13,522 nt of DNA, taken from assembly GCA_031119595.1 (NCBI GenBank), contig JAVHXX010000055.1, forward strand, positions 1 to 13,522, written 5' to 3'. The notes beneath the pieces are model-generated. The model was not told where the DNA came from and ran no database searches. It was given only the letters and a program-made list of their open reading frames with translations. Source of the DNA: Patulibacter sp. (GTDB lineage Bacteria; Actinomycetota; Thermoleophilia; Solirubrobacterales; Solirubrobacteraceae). A program made the position numbers and the translations under genes. Positions 6,901 through 12,547 of this stretch are shown piece by piece (within the stretch, counting starts at the first letter, position 1; each line of letters opens with the position of its first letter).

Positions 6901-7594
6901 GCTTGTTGCCGTGGTCGCCGAGGTTCGCCTGGGCCTCGGAATACGTGCCGCCGGAGATGCCGTGGAAGAGCGTGCCGGAGCTGTTGCCGTCGGAGATGGT
7001 GCCGATCGTGGGGCTCGCGGGCGAACCGAACGAGACCGCGTTGCCGCTGGGGTCGGTGATGCCGACGAGGCCTGGGCCGGTGAACGACGAGCCGCCGGTC
7101 GAGGAGGTGTAGAGCAGGGTCGCTTCGTAGGAGGTGACCGTGCTGCCGCCGGGGGTCGGCCAGGCGCTGCCGGAGCGGCGCGTGATGATCCCGATGTTCG
7201 GGCCGACCTGCACGATGCTCGGGCCGCCGGACTCCGTCGTCGCGTCGGTCGGGTGTGCGGGGTTCTTCGGCCGGTACACCGACGGGATCCCGCTGTCGCA
7301 GGCGCTCGCCCCGCGTTTGAACCGGCAGTAGTGGACGCCGTCGGGCTGTGACGCCGCGCCGTTGCCGCTGTCGTAACTGCCGAACGTGACGTGCGCCGTG
7401 CCGGCGTCGTCGACGATCAACCGCGGATGCTCGCCCACGCCGATCTGGAAGGGCTGCGGCGGCGGGATGGACGCGGCGGCCGGGCCGGCCGTGGCGAGGG
7501 TGAGGGTGAGAGCCGCCGTGGTGGCGAGGAGCCCGGCGGCGGCGCGGCGCGCGGCGTGCAGGGTTTCACGCGCCATGCGCGGGGAAGGTTGCAT
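3986..7594 (-). CDS. Large secreted two-part protein: BNR-like N-terminal half, unknown beta-rich C-terminal half
   Basis: The protein is about 1,202 residues from the ATG at 7594. A signal peptide (MARETLHAARRAAAGLLATT, then a hydrophobic run ending GPAAA) indicates export. The N-terminal half, about 400 residues, has repeated beta segments with Asp-box-like turns (SSTGGSSFT, SANGVTWT) as in BNR/sialidase-type propellers; no sialidase catalytic set is visible. A Pro-rich linker (DPGDPTPPPVQQTPPP) leads to about 400 residues of amphipathic strands I do not recognise, with several Cys (ACAPLFHCVHIGG, SLCAAFF, GTCDQ). The end is Fn3-like with a basic stretch (ALKKKSKVSV). Three starts are possible: 7729 (GGAG ten bases upstream, giving 45 extra residues), 7594, and 7576, which places the signal peptide at the very N-terminus. 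The signal peptide argues for 7594 or 7576 and the ribosome site for 7729. The enzymatic role, if any, is unknown. Confidence 0.88.
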   Translation of the reverse strand: MQPSPRMARETLHAARRAAAGLLATTAALTLTLATAGPAAASIPPPQPFQIGVGEHPRLIVDDAGTAHVTFGSYDSGNGAASQPDGVHYCRFKRGASACDSGIPSVYRPKNPAHPTDATTESGGPSIVQVGPNIGIITRRSGSAWPTPGGSTVTSYEATLLYTSSTGGSSFTGPGLVGITDPSGNAVSFGSPASPTIGTISDGNSSGTLFHGISGGTYSEAQANLGDHGNKPWYDGTLAVVGSGAGSVPVAAFKDGGGGDGPDHVQIRSWTGTGDVNAIANWTQPLSVPGYDVQLVGGPGGLFIRQRIDTSPEVFVRSVNPPTKTFAGSVGPLIPVTTGDNIRSSTLAEDSGGHLALFWWQPDGIHEATSANGVTWTAPTMFRADSTSSIEDMHAAATADGGGFLTYQINDGHTDGAIMLQGYGTQTSNGKLGLGNLPGSGTVDPGDPTPPPVQQTPPPDETGPPEAGTVLECGRITFGKVVATIENGCYIPGSGKQKAFEETKSPVDVNGLQVIPDPGANVGIDPKAHRIQVTDDDGKPANATVQAGGAGASPVVLWKGPLDTTLGKKDGTNDALFDFSMKTFQAEIKGFPVKDDLPVLLSADGLSVNIPIYLTMPSYLGGVTPKITLTAKNGAGFAQSSFTTPTFSASINGLVSISNVTLKFTGDPESWTGTGSATVPGLGTLNLSVTVGKGTDGKPSFHGHVDYTFPSPGLPFGDTDAYLQTVGADLGFNPTTVGGDLTVGAVPVSGTNILSVEAHFTIKFKGEPVFHADGQAKILGYQFGSAYFDLFSTPAVDAGAEVDVGDEDLGFKASAAFAFSPSDFDAELDAQACAPLFHCVHIGGAHANKKGISLCAAFFSLSTSWNDPIEDLSVGTCDQDEKQLLAACTPKPGDPPLTDKEQFVCLPVIAAAQGARVAPGGRLQVAAPNPGFVTVVPEGANAESITVTTADGVPSPRLIGPDKQPVVLGTDPAGNVVVSQPEQHSATVILHHPKPGAYAIAPVAGTPAFTSAAGAPGYAAPKVRGSVSGKGKRRQMRFAVRDNADGQTIQLVEQAKGVSKVIASSVRGSGTVSFKPAAGPGGRRTIVAQTIRNGLVQYTTTVAHYTAPAPPRVGKVQGLTARVSKGTTVNVGFRSAPAAKSYLVTVTAGGIKQLVLVKAPSHKASVSFQRALKKKSKVSVTVREVGVTGRTGPAANASTTVR

Positions 7595-7598
7595 GGAG
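7554..7598. repeat. 45-bp direct repeat, copy A (contains the likely start codons)
   Basis: This copy matches 42 of 45 bases with the one at 7626-7670, exactly 72 bp away. The differences are at 7575, 7583 and 7593. Two of them turn ACG into ATG on the minus strand, creating both candidate start codons (7594 and 7576) of the large secreted protein. The third is synonymous in that frame. The element therefore encodes the n-region of the signal peptide. Confidence 0.85.
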
Positions 7599-7625
7599 TC
7601 GCCGCGGCCCGGGTTGCCGGGGCGC

Positions 7626-7670
7626 GCGTGCAGGGTTTCACGCGCCGTGCGCGGCGAAGGTTGCGTGGAG
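7626..7670. repeat. 45-bp direct repeat, copy B
   Basis: This is the second copy, separated from copy A by 27 bp. It contains a small hairpin CGCCG-TGCG-CGGCG (7644-7657) that two of copy A's changes disrupt, so copy B looks closer to the parental form. It lies upstream of the likely start, in the transcribed leader, or inside an N-terminal extension if 7729 is the start. The 72-bp period keeps both copies in the same reading frame. Confidence 0.8.
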
Positions 7671-7801
7671 ACGGGCTCCGGGACCGACGTCGCGTGCGTG
7701 ACGCTCGCGCGCCTCCGGCTGATCCTCATCTGCGTGGTACTCCCCGCGGAGGCGGTCGCGCACGCCCCCGCGCGCAGACAACCGACCGACTCCCGAGCGC
7801 G

Positions 7802-7830
7802 AATCTACCCCGCGGACGCGCCAACGCCAA
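7802..7830 (-). promoter_or_regulatory. Sigma70-like promoter of the large secreted protein gene
   Basis: On the minus strand TTGGCG (7830-7825) is followed after exactly 17 bases by TAGATT (7807-7802). Transcription would start near 7795, leaving a leader of about 65 bases to the ATG at 7729 or 200 bases to the ATG at 7594. A second TTGGCG lies directly behind the first but at poor spacing. Confidence 0.55.
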
Positions 7831-7958
7831 GCGAAAAGGAGTGAACGCTCCGCGCGGGATGCGACCGGCGGTATTCGGACGTAGCAGCCCGGTTTTGCAC
7901 GGGGAGAAGTCTCCGAGGTCGCCGCGGTCCACCATCGGTCGGTTACACGCCGACCATG

Positions 7959-7990
7959 CGCGGTGCGGAGACGCTTGTCCCCGCACCGCG
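7959..7990 (-). terminator. Hairpin terminator of the beta-helix protein gene
   Basis: CGCGGTGCGG (7959-7968) and CCGCACCGCG (7981-7990) form a perfect 10-bp stem with a 12-base loop, 19 bases beyond the stop codon at 8010. No U-tract follows on the minus strand, which is common for terminators in GC-rich actinobacteria. Confidence 0.7.
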
Positions 7991-8009
7991 ACGTCGGTTC
8001 ACCTCACGG

Positions 8010-9830
8010 TCAGGGCTTGAACGTGAGGTCCAGACCGGTGGCGGTGCCCGCGGCGTTCGTCGCGACCACGCGATAGTGGTAGGTCGTCCCGGCGACGAGG
8101 ACGGCCGTCGTCTTCGACGCCTGCGCTGCCGGACCCGCGGCGACATCGGTCTCGAGGTTCGTGCCGTAGGCGGTGGTCGTCCCGAGCTGGAACACCACGT
8201 GGGTCGGGCCGCCGCTCGGGTCGATCGTCGACGCGAGCGTGTAGCTGCGATCCGCGCGTCGGGTGGCGGTCGTCGCCGAGATCATCGGCTTGCCGTACAC
8301 GCACTGGATGAACGTGCTCGACGGGCACAGGTTCCCGGTAGACGTTGTCGGAGACGCCGTCGTGTCGGCCGGCTGGAACAGAGGCGTCGGCAGGGTGGTC
8401 GTGAAGTCGTTCCCGATGAGCTTGTTCCCGGTCACCGTCGCGGCAACGGTGGTGCCCGCCGGGACATCCGCCGGATTGAGCAGGGCGATCCTCATCGACG
8501 GATCGGAACCGGTCGGGTCGGACAGGGTGTTCCCCGTGAACGTGTTGTAGGCCACGCGGAAGCCGGGGCTCGGGAACGCGGTGAACCCGGTGTTGTAGGT
8601 CGCGGAGAAGACGAACGCGTGGTTGGAGTGGGTGATCGTGTTCCCCGACACCGTGTTGAACGAGAAGTCGGTGTTGTAGTACCCGACGATCCCGCCCGCG
8701 GCCGTGCTCAGGAAGGTGTTGTTCTTGAGCTGGGAGTTCTGGAGCGAGCCGAGCGACTCGACCCCCGAGTTGTACGTGTTCGACACGGTGTTGCCGTTGA
8801 CGTTCAACTTGTCGTTCGGCCCGTACAGCATGATGCCGCTGTCGAGCCCGTTGTCTCCGGTCCCGTTCGAGACGTAGCCGCCGTCGATCGAGTTGTTCAC
8901 CACCGACGTGCGGTCGCTCTGCGCGACGTAGATCGCGGCTCCGGATGTGTTGCCCTGCTGGACCGAGCTGTTGTATCCGGCGTAGGAGTCGGCGGACCCG
9001 TGGAACTCGAGATACGCATGGTCGAACACGTTGCCTTGGTTCTGCGTCGAGGTGCTCGAGCCGATGATGGTGAAGGGCGAGGACTCGATGTCGAGTGAGG
9101 CGCCGTCCAATCCGGCGGCGTTCGGGCTGCGGAACGTGCTCTTGACGAACCGGCCGTACGACCCGCCGGACACCTTCACCACCTTGCCGCCGCTCGTGTT
9201 CTGGACGAACACGCAGTTCGACACGATGAATCCGGTGTATCCGATGATGTCGATGACGTCGGCAGGGCCGTTCTGGGTGACGGTGTGCCCTTGGCAATCC
9301 AGGGAGAGATTGCTGTTGGCGGTGGTCGAGCCGAACTTGAAGCACGGCGTCGTGGAGTTGGCGGTGATGTCGGCCGTCAGCTTGACGTGGCCCGAGCCGG
9401 GAACGTTCAGGCAGCCAGTCAGGTTCGCGGTGGCCGCCTTGGGTACGGCGGTGACCGCGGCACTGGCCGCGCTCGAACCGGTGGCGTCGAAGGCATCGAC
9501 CGTGTACGAGTAGCTCGTGTTGTTGACCAGCGACGAACTGTCATCGAGGTAGCTCGCGGCGTTCGGGTTGCTGGTGCCGATCAGCGTGCCGTTGCGATAC
9601 ACGTGGTAGCCGCTGACGGCGGAGGTGCTTGCGGTCCACGCGAGCGAGACCTGCTGCGGGCCGGTCGCGACAGCCTGGAGCCCGGACGGTGTCGTCGGGG
9701 CGGCCGCGGCGGATGAGGCGGTAGCCAGCGCCAGGAGGGCGGTTGCGGAGGCGATGCCCGCACGGAGGCGGGATCGGTGAGTGGACCGGCGGGTCACTCG
9801 GGGTGAGATACGAGACACGGTGGACTCCAT
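8010..9830 (-). CDS. Secreted Fn3 and right-handed parallel beta-helix protein
   Basis: This is a 606-residue exported protein. A long basic n-region and a hydrophobic core end at AAAA (about residue 44). Residues 45-132 are a fibronectin type III domain with VSLAWTAST, YHVYRNG and TSYSYTVDAFD. Residues 135-480 contain recurrent short strands of the PbH1 type (LSLDCQGHTV, SVVNNSIDG, DKLNVNGNTVSN, SQLKNNTFLS, TVSGNTITHS, NTFTGNTLSD), the signature of a parallel beta-helix as in NosD-like and polysaccharide-lyase-like proteins. Residues 505-606 form a second Fn3-like domain (TTYHYRVVATNAAGTAT). Asn ladders are visible. No catalytic residues of a lyase or hydrolase can be assigned, so it may bind or cleave a polysaccharide, or be structural. 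The start is ATG at 9830; GTG at 9818 has GGAG six bases upstream and may be the true start. It is a single gene with its own terminator. Confidence 0.9.
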   Translation of the reverse strand: MESTVSRISPRVTRRSTHRSRLRAGIASATALLALATASSAAAAPTTPSGLQAVATGPQQVSLAWTASTSAVSGYHVYRNGTLIGTSNPNAASYLDDSSSLVNNTSYSYTVDAFDATGSSAASAAVTAVPKAATANLTGCLNVPGSGHVKLTADITANSTTPCFKFGSTTANSNLSLDCQGHTVTQNGPADVIDIIGYTGFIVSNCVFVQNTSGGKVVKVSGGSYGRFVKSTFRSPNAAGLDGASLDIESSPFTIIGSSTSTQNQGNVFDHAYLEFHGSADSYAGYNSSVQQGNTSGAAIYVAQSDRTSVVNNSIDGGYVSNGTGDNGLDSGIMLYGPNDKLNVNGNTVSNTYNSGVESLGSLQNSQLKNNTFLSTAAGGIVGYYNTDFSFNTVSGNTITHSNHAFVFSATYNTGFTAFPSPGFRVAYNTFTGNTLSDPTGSDPSMRIALLNPADVPAGTTVAATVTGNKLIGNDFTTTLPTPLFQPADTTASPTTSTGNLCPSSTFIQCVYGKPMISATTATRRADRSYTLASTIDPSGGPTHVVFQLGTTTAYGTNLETDVAAGPAAQASKTTAVLVAGTTYHYRVVATNAAGTATGLDLTFKP

Positions 9831-9855
9831 GGGACGTATCCAGTCGGGGGAGACC

Positions 9856-9878
9856 GTGCCGCGGGCAATCCGCGGCGC
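9856..9878 (-). terminator. Hairpin between the kinase operon and the beta-helix gene
   Basis: GTGCCGCGG (9856-9864) pairs with CCGCGGCGC (9870-9878) around GCAAT, a 9-bp stem with one G-U pair. It is 92 bases past the stop of the histidine kinase gene and 26 bases before the ATG of the beta-helix gene. It could end the kinase operon or be a leader structure of the next gene. There is no U-tract. Confidence 0.4.
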
Positions 9879-9969
9879 TCTCGGGTCACTGAATGGTGAA
9901 CGGACCGACGGCGAGCGCCGGTGCGCGGACCCTACCGGCCGACGAGCGCCGTAGCGTTGCGGAGGTGTG

Positions 9970-11133
9970 TCACCGTCGGTCGCGCGCCGCGCCGTCCGGC
10001 GCCTGTGGCGCCGGTTCTCCCGCCGCGGCCGTAGGCGAGGCCTCCTCGCGCCGCGCCGTCGGCACGACCACGCCTGCGGCCGCCGGCAGCGCCACCGTCA
10101 CATCGAGCCCGCCCTCGGGGCGGGCGCGCAGGCGCACGGTGCCGTCGTGGGCCTCGGCGACGGCCTGGACGATCGAGAGGCCGAGTCCGGAGCCGTTGCC
10201 GTGGCGGCCGAGGCGCTCGAAGGGCTGGCGGAGTCGGTCGATCTGGTCCGGCGGGATGAGGATGCCGGTGTTGGTCACGCGGACGGTGGCGCGGGTGCCG
10301 TCGGTCGCGACGTCGAGGGTGACCTGGCCGTCTCGCTCGTTGTAACGAACGGCGTTGTCGAGGAGGTTCGCGATCACACGGCGCAGGAGGACCGGATCAC
10401 CGACGACGGGCGCCGCGCCGACCCGCACGTCGAGCCCGACCCGCGCCTTCGCCGCGGCCGGGCGTGCATCCTCGAGCGCGATCGAGGCGACCGTGGCGAG
10501 GTCGGTCGGCTGCTTCGCCAGGAGGCCACGCTGCGATCGCGCAAGCACCATGAGCGAGGCGAGGAGTTCGTCGAGATGGTCGCCGCCCTCGAGGACGCGC
10601 TCGCCCATCTCACGCAACTCCTCGACGGTGGCGTCGGGATCGGAGAGGGTCACGTCGACCTCGGTGCGGATCGCCGTGAGCGGCGAGCGGAGCTCGTGCG
10701 ACGCGTTGGCGATAAACCGGCGCTGGGTCTCGATCGACTCCTGGAAGCGGTCGAGCATGGCATCGAAGGTGTCGCCGAGTTCGCGGAGCTCGTCCTGCGG
10801 CCCGTCGAGCTGGAGGCGCTCGTCGAGGGCCTCGCCGGAGGCCAGCCTGGCCGCGTTCGTGATGGCGTGGATCGGCGCGAGCAGGCGGCGCGCCGCGAGC
10901 CACCCGAGCGACGTCGCGATGAGTGCCGTGCCGATGAGCGCGAGCACGTACTTGCCCGCCAGCCGGCCCAGGATCGGGTCGACCGACTCGGCCGGAAGGG
11001 TGCTGCGCAGGTAGGACGCGAGCAGCAGGTAGCTCACCATGAGCACCGCCGCCATCGAGAGGATGAAGACGAGCGCGTACGCCGCGACCAGTCGCGTCCT
11101 GAGCGAGAGCCCGGAGAGACGCGGTGCCTTCAT
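9970..11133 (-). CDS. HAMP-type sensor histidine kinase
   Basis: This 387-residue inner-membrane sensor kinase autophosphorylates on His and passes phosphate to the response regulator encoded immediately upstream. Transmembrane helix 1 is about residues 15-40. A very short external loop of about 20 residues follows, then helix 2 at about 62-82 and a HAMP linker at 83-135. The HisKA H-box is FIANASHELRSPLTAIRTEV with the phospho-acceptor at H146. The N-box is RRVIANLLDNAVRYN (N256, N260) and the G2 box GSGLGLSIV starts at residue 314. The G1 box reads NTGILIPP, with Asn288 where most kinases have Asp; related actinobacterial kinases of the CutS type also have Asn there, so activity is still expected. 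The C-terminal 40 residues are Ala/Pro/Arg-rich and disordered. The tiny external loop suggests sensing within the membrane or through a partner such as the small secreted protein in the same operon. Confidence 0.95.
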   Translation of the reverse strand: MKAPRLSGLSLRTRLVAAYALVFILSMAAVLMVSYLLLASYLRSTLPAESVDPILGRLAGKYVLALIGTALIATSLGWLAARRLLAPIHAITNAARLASGEALDERLQLDGPQDELRELGDTFDAMLDRFQESIETQRRFIANASHELRSPLTAIRTEVDVTLSDPDATVEELREMGERVLEGGDHLDELLASLMVLARSQRGLLAKQPTDLATVASIALEDARPAAAKARVGLDVRVGAAPVVGDPVLLRRVIANLLDNAVRYNERDGQVTLDVATDGTRATVRVTNTGILIPPDQIDRLRQPFERLGRHGNGSGLGLSIVQAVAEAHDGTVRLRARPEGGLDVTVALPAAAGVVVPTARREEASPTAAAGEPAPQAPDGAARDRR

Positions 11134-11139
11134 CCCGGG

Positions 11140-11793
11140 CTAGATCCGGTAGCCGGCTCCGCGGAGGGTCTCGATCGGCGACGGGTCGCCGAGCTTGCGC
11201 CGGAGCGTCACGATCACCATGCGCACGGAGTTCGTGAACGGGTCGGTGTTCTCGTCCCACACGCGCTCGAGGAGCTGCTCGCTGGAGACGACGGCGCCGT
11301 CGGCGGCCATCAGCTCCTGCAGTACGCCGAACTCCTTCAGCGACAGGTCGAGCTCGCGGCCGTCGCGGGTGGCGGTGCGCCGGGCCGGGTCGAGTTCGAG
11401 GTCGCCACGCACGAGGACGGTCGGCCGGACCTCGCCGGAGCGGCGGGCGAGCGCCCCGATCCGCGCGACGAGCTCCGCGAACTTGAACGGCTTCGCGAGG
11501 TAGTCGTCGGCGCCGAGCGCAAGCCCCTCGACGAGGTCGTCGGTGCCCCGCGCCGCGGTGAGCATGAGGATCTTCTGGTCGGGCTGCTCGGCGTTGATCA
11601 GCCGGCAGACCTCGTCGCCGTGGAGCTTCGGCAGGTCCCGGTCGAGGACGATCACGTCGTACGGGTTGACCCGCGCCTTGTAGAGGCCGGCCTCGCCGTC
11701 CTCGGCGGTGTCGACCGCGGCGCCGGTGCGGCGCAGCCCACGCGCGACGGCGTCCGCGACCCGCGGGTGGTCCTCGACGACGAGCACGCGCAC
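11140..11793 (-). CDS. OmpR/PhoB-family response regulator
   Basis: This 217-residue DNA-binding regulator is phosphorylated by the neighbouring kinase. The receiver domain (1-120) has the acidic pair E7/D8, phospho-acceptor D51 (VLDRDLP), T79 (MLTAARG) and K101 (YLAKPF). The winged-helix output domain (125-217) has LELDPARRTATRDG, LSLKEFGVLQELM, the recognition segment TNSVRMVIVTLRRKLGD and the ending TLRGAGYRI. The GTG start lies four bases after the stop of the small secreted protein gene, and the stop lies six bases before the kinase ATG, so the three genes are one operon. Such regulators bind tandem half-sites about 11 bp apart, and a matching repeat is found upstream of the operon at 12158-12175, suggesting autoregulation. 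The stimulus is not evident. Confidence 0.96.
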   Translation of the reverse strand: MRVLVVEDHPRVADAVARGLRRTGAAVDTAEDGEAGLYKARVNPYDVIVLDRDLPKLHGDEVCRLINAEQPDQKILMLTAARGTDDLVEGLALGADDYLAKPFKFAELVARIGALARRSGEVRPTVLVRGDLELDPARRTATRDGRELDLSLKEFGVLQELMAADGAVVSSEQLLERVWDENTDPFTNSVRMVIVTLRRKLGDPSPIETLRGAGYRI

Positions 11794-11797
11794 GGGG

Positions 11798-12106
11798 TCA
11801 GAACTCCCGCGAGCTGGGGGTCGTCGGGACCGGAACGGTCGGGGTGGTGTTCAGGACGCCCTGGTCGGCAGCGGCACCGTGGTGGTGCTTCTTCTTGTCG
11901 CAGGCGTCCTTGAGGATGATGTCGTGCTCGCGCTTGGTGGTGTCGCGAAGTTCCTCGCCGGGCGTGAGCGCCGGGGTGGTGTTCTTCACCGCCGCGGCCT
12001 GCAGATCGCCGCTGAGGCTCGCCACGCCGGTGAGCGACACGACGAGCGTCGCGAGGCCCGTGCCCACGAGCGCGGTCACCGTGATCGATCCCGTACGTCC
12101 ATCCAC
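11798..12106 (-). CDS. Small secreted or membrane-anchored protein, first gene of the two-component operon
   Basis: This 102-residue protein starts with GTG at 12106. Residues 8-30 are a hydrophobic segment (SITVTALVGTGLATLVVSL) that is either a signal peptide ending near LQAAA or an N-terminal anchor. The exported part has an acidic/basic helix (ELRDTTKREHDIILKDA) followed by CDKKKHHH (C69, K71-K73, H74-H76) and a Thr/Pro-rich tail. The Cys and His cluster could bind a metal ion, but this is a guess. I do not recognise a family. Its position four bases ahead of the response regulator, with a kinase that has almost no external sensor domain, makes it a candidate accessory sensor, or a regulated target placed at the head of its own operon. 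An ATG at 12102 is out of frame, supporting GTG. Confidence 0.75.
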   Translation of the reverse strand: MDGRTGSITVTALVGTGLATLVVSLTGVASLSGDLQAAAVKNTTPALTPGEELRDTTKREHDIILKDACDKKKHHHGAAADQGVLNTTPTVPVPTTPSSREF

Positions 12107-12134
12107 GGTTCGGAGGCTAGCCGTGTAGCACCGC

Positions 12135-12148
12135 GACCGGCGCCGGTC
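12135..12148. promoter_or_regulatory. 14-bp perfect palindrome upstream of the two-component operon
   Basis: GACCGGCGCCGGTC is self-complementary and sits between the GTG start of the small protein (12106) and the TTCTCAG direct repeat. It could be an operator for another regulator or an mRNA hairpin. In a GC-rich genome such a palindrome can arise by chance, so confidence is modest. Confidence 0.35.
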
Positions 12149-12157
12149 AGACGCCGA

Positions 12158-12175
12158 TTCTCAGTGCTTTCTCAG
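12158..12175. promoter_or_regulatory. Direct repeat TTCTCAG-N4-TTCTCAG, candidate response-regulator box
   Basis: Two identical heptamers (12158-12164 and 12169-12175) have an 11-bp period, one helical turn, which is the geometry bound by tandem OmpR/PhoB-type winged helices. They lie 52 to 69 bases upstream of the operon's first start codon, an activator position for a promoter with -10 candidates TACACG or TAGCCT near 12114-12127. They are also AT-richer than their surroundings. Confidence 0.6.
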
Positions 12176-12205
12176 AAAACCTGGACGACCTGACGGGGTC
12201 AAGGC

Positions 12206-12505
12206 TCAGGTGGCGGTGGCGATCACGACCGCTGCGGCGAACACGGCGCTCCCGACGAGCGCCGCCCGCAAGGAATGATGCAGCCCGCGGCGACCCCGTC
12301 CGCGGCGGTGGAGATGGAACTCCTCGACCCCCAGGCCGGCGAGTCCGGCAACGGCCGGCACGACGGTCATCGCGATCTGGTTCGTCGCGCCGATCGCGAA
12401 CAGGGTGAAGACGGAGACGATCACGAGCGTGACCCCGAACCGGAGCAGCCGCAGCTGCTCGAGGACGCGGAGCGACGGACCGTGCGAGAGAGCGACGTTG
12501 GCCAT
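12206..12505 (-). CDS. Small three-helix membrane protein, unknown function
   Basis: This 99-residue hydrophobic protein has predicted membrane helices at about 22-40 (RFGVTLVIVSVFTLFAIGA), 43-60 (QIAMTVVPAVAGLAGLGV) and 80-98 (AALVGSAVFAAAVVIATA). Between helices 2 and 3 is a short basic loop rich in His and Arg (HLHRRGRGRRGLHH). The positive-inside rule would put that loop in the cytoplasm. No family is recognised. The start is ATG at 12505; GAGG is only a few bases before it, and a -10-like TAGCGT ends six bases upstream, so translation may be leaderless. A CRP-like palindrome sits just upstream. It is transcribed in the same direction as the two-component operon but separated from it by 99 bases containing that operon's own control sites. 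Confidence 0.7.
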   Translation of the reverse strand: MANVALSHGPSLRVLEQLRLLRFGVTLVIVSVFTLFAIGATNQIAMTVVPAVAGLAGLGVEEFHLHRRGRGRRGLHHSLRAALVGSAVFAAAVVIATAT

Positions 12506-12511
12506 TCCCTC

Positions 12512-12517
12512 ACGCTA
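12512..12517 (-). promoter_or_regulatory. -10 element TAGCGT of the membrane protein gene
   Basis: The same hexamer is used in front of the HTH-TOBE regulator at 3097-3102. It ends six bases before the ATG at 12505, implying a leaderless or near-leaderless transcript. It lies in a small dyad CACGCT-AGG-AGCGTG (12511-12525). No consensus -35 is seen. Confidence 0.4.
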
Positions 12518-12525
12518 GGAGCGTG

Positions 12526-12541
12526 TGTGACTGCCATCACG
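12526..12541. promoter_or_regulatory. CRP/FNR-type palindrome TGTGA-N6-TCACG
   Basis: TGTGACTGCCATCACG resembles the CRP/GlxR consensus TGTGA-N6-TCACA with one mismatch at the last base. It is centred about 29 bases upstream of the ATG at 12505, overlapping the expected -35 region. A Crp-family regulator could act here; no such gene is in the window. Confidence 0.4.
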
Positions 12542-12547
12542 CCAACG

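Larger units (their letters stand above)
7595..8009. other. Leader and promoter region between two secreted-protein genes
   Basis: This 415-base gap (if translation starts at 7594) holds most of repeat copy B's neighbourhood, a possible alternative start at 7729 with GGAG ten bases before it, a well-formed minus-strand promoter at 7802-7830, a weak dyad GGAGA-AG-TCTCC at 7903-7914 and a strong terminator hairpin at 7959-7990. No RNA gene or additional protein-coding frame is convincing here. If the promoter is correct, the transcript leader before 7594 would be about 200 bases. Confidence 0.6.

Noticed and set aside
6008..7351. 447-codon plus-strand open frame opposite the large secreted protein
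   Set aside because: It is an antisense shadow of a gene with a signal peptide and coherent beta-rich sequence. The composition is low-complexity Arg/Ala/Gly/Val.
3986..7594. Calling the large secreted protein a sialidase
   Set aside because: Only loose Asp-box-like turns are visible. The FRIP motif and catalytic Arg/Tyr/Glu set cannot be identified.
7554..7670. Possible minimal CRISPR array (two repeats, one spacer)
   Set aside because: Only two imperfect copies, a 27-bp spacer, no cas genes, and one copy is the translated start of a secreted protein.
7956..9098. 380-codon plus-strand open frame opposite the beta-helix gene
   Set aside because: It starts inside the terminator hairpin and has shadow-type composition. 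The minus-strand frame has clear Fn3 and beta-helix repeats.
9967..11913. 648-codon plus-strand open frame opposite the kinase and response regulator
   Set aside because: It is exactly antisense to two genes with unmistakable domain motifs. Its protein is Arg/Asp/Gly/Val-rich with no domain, as expected from GC-rich third positions.
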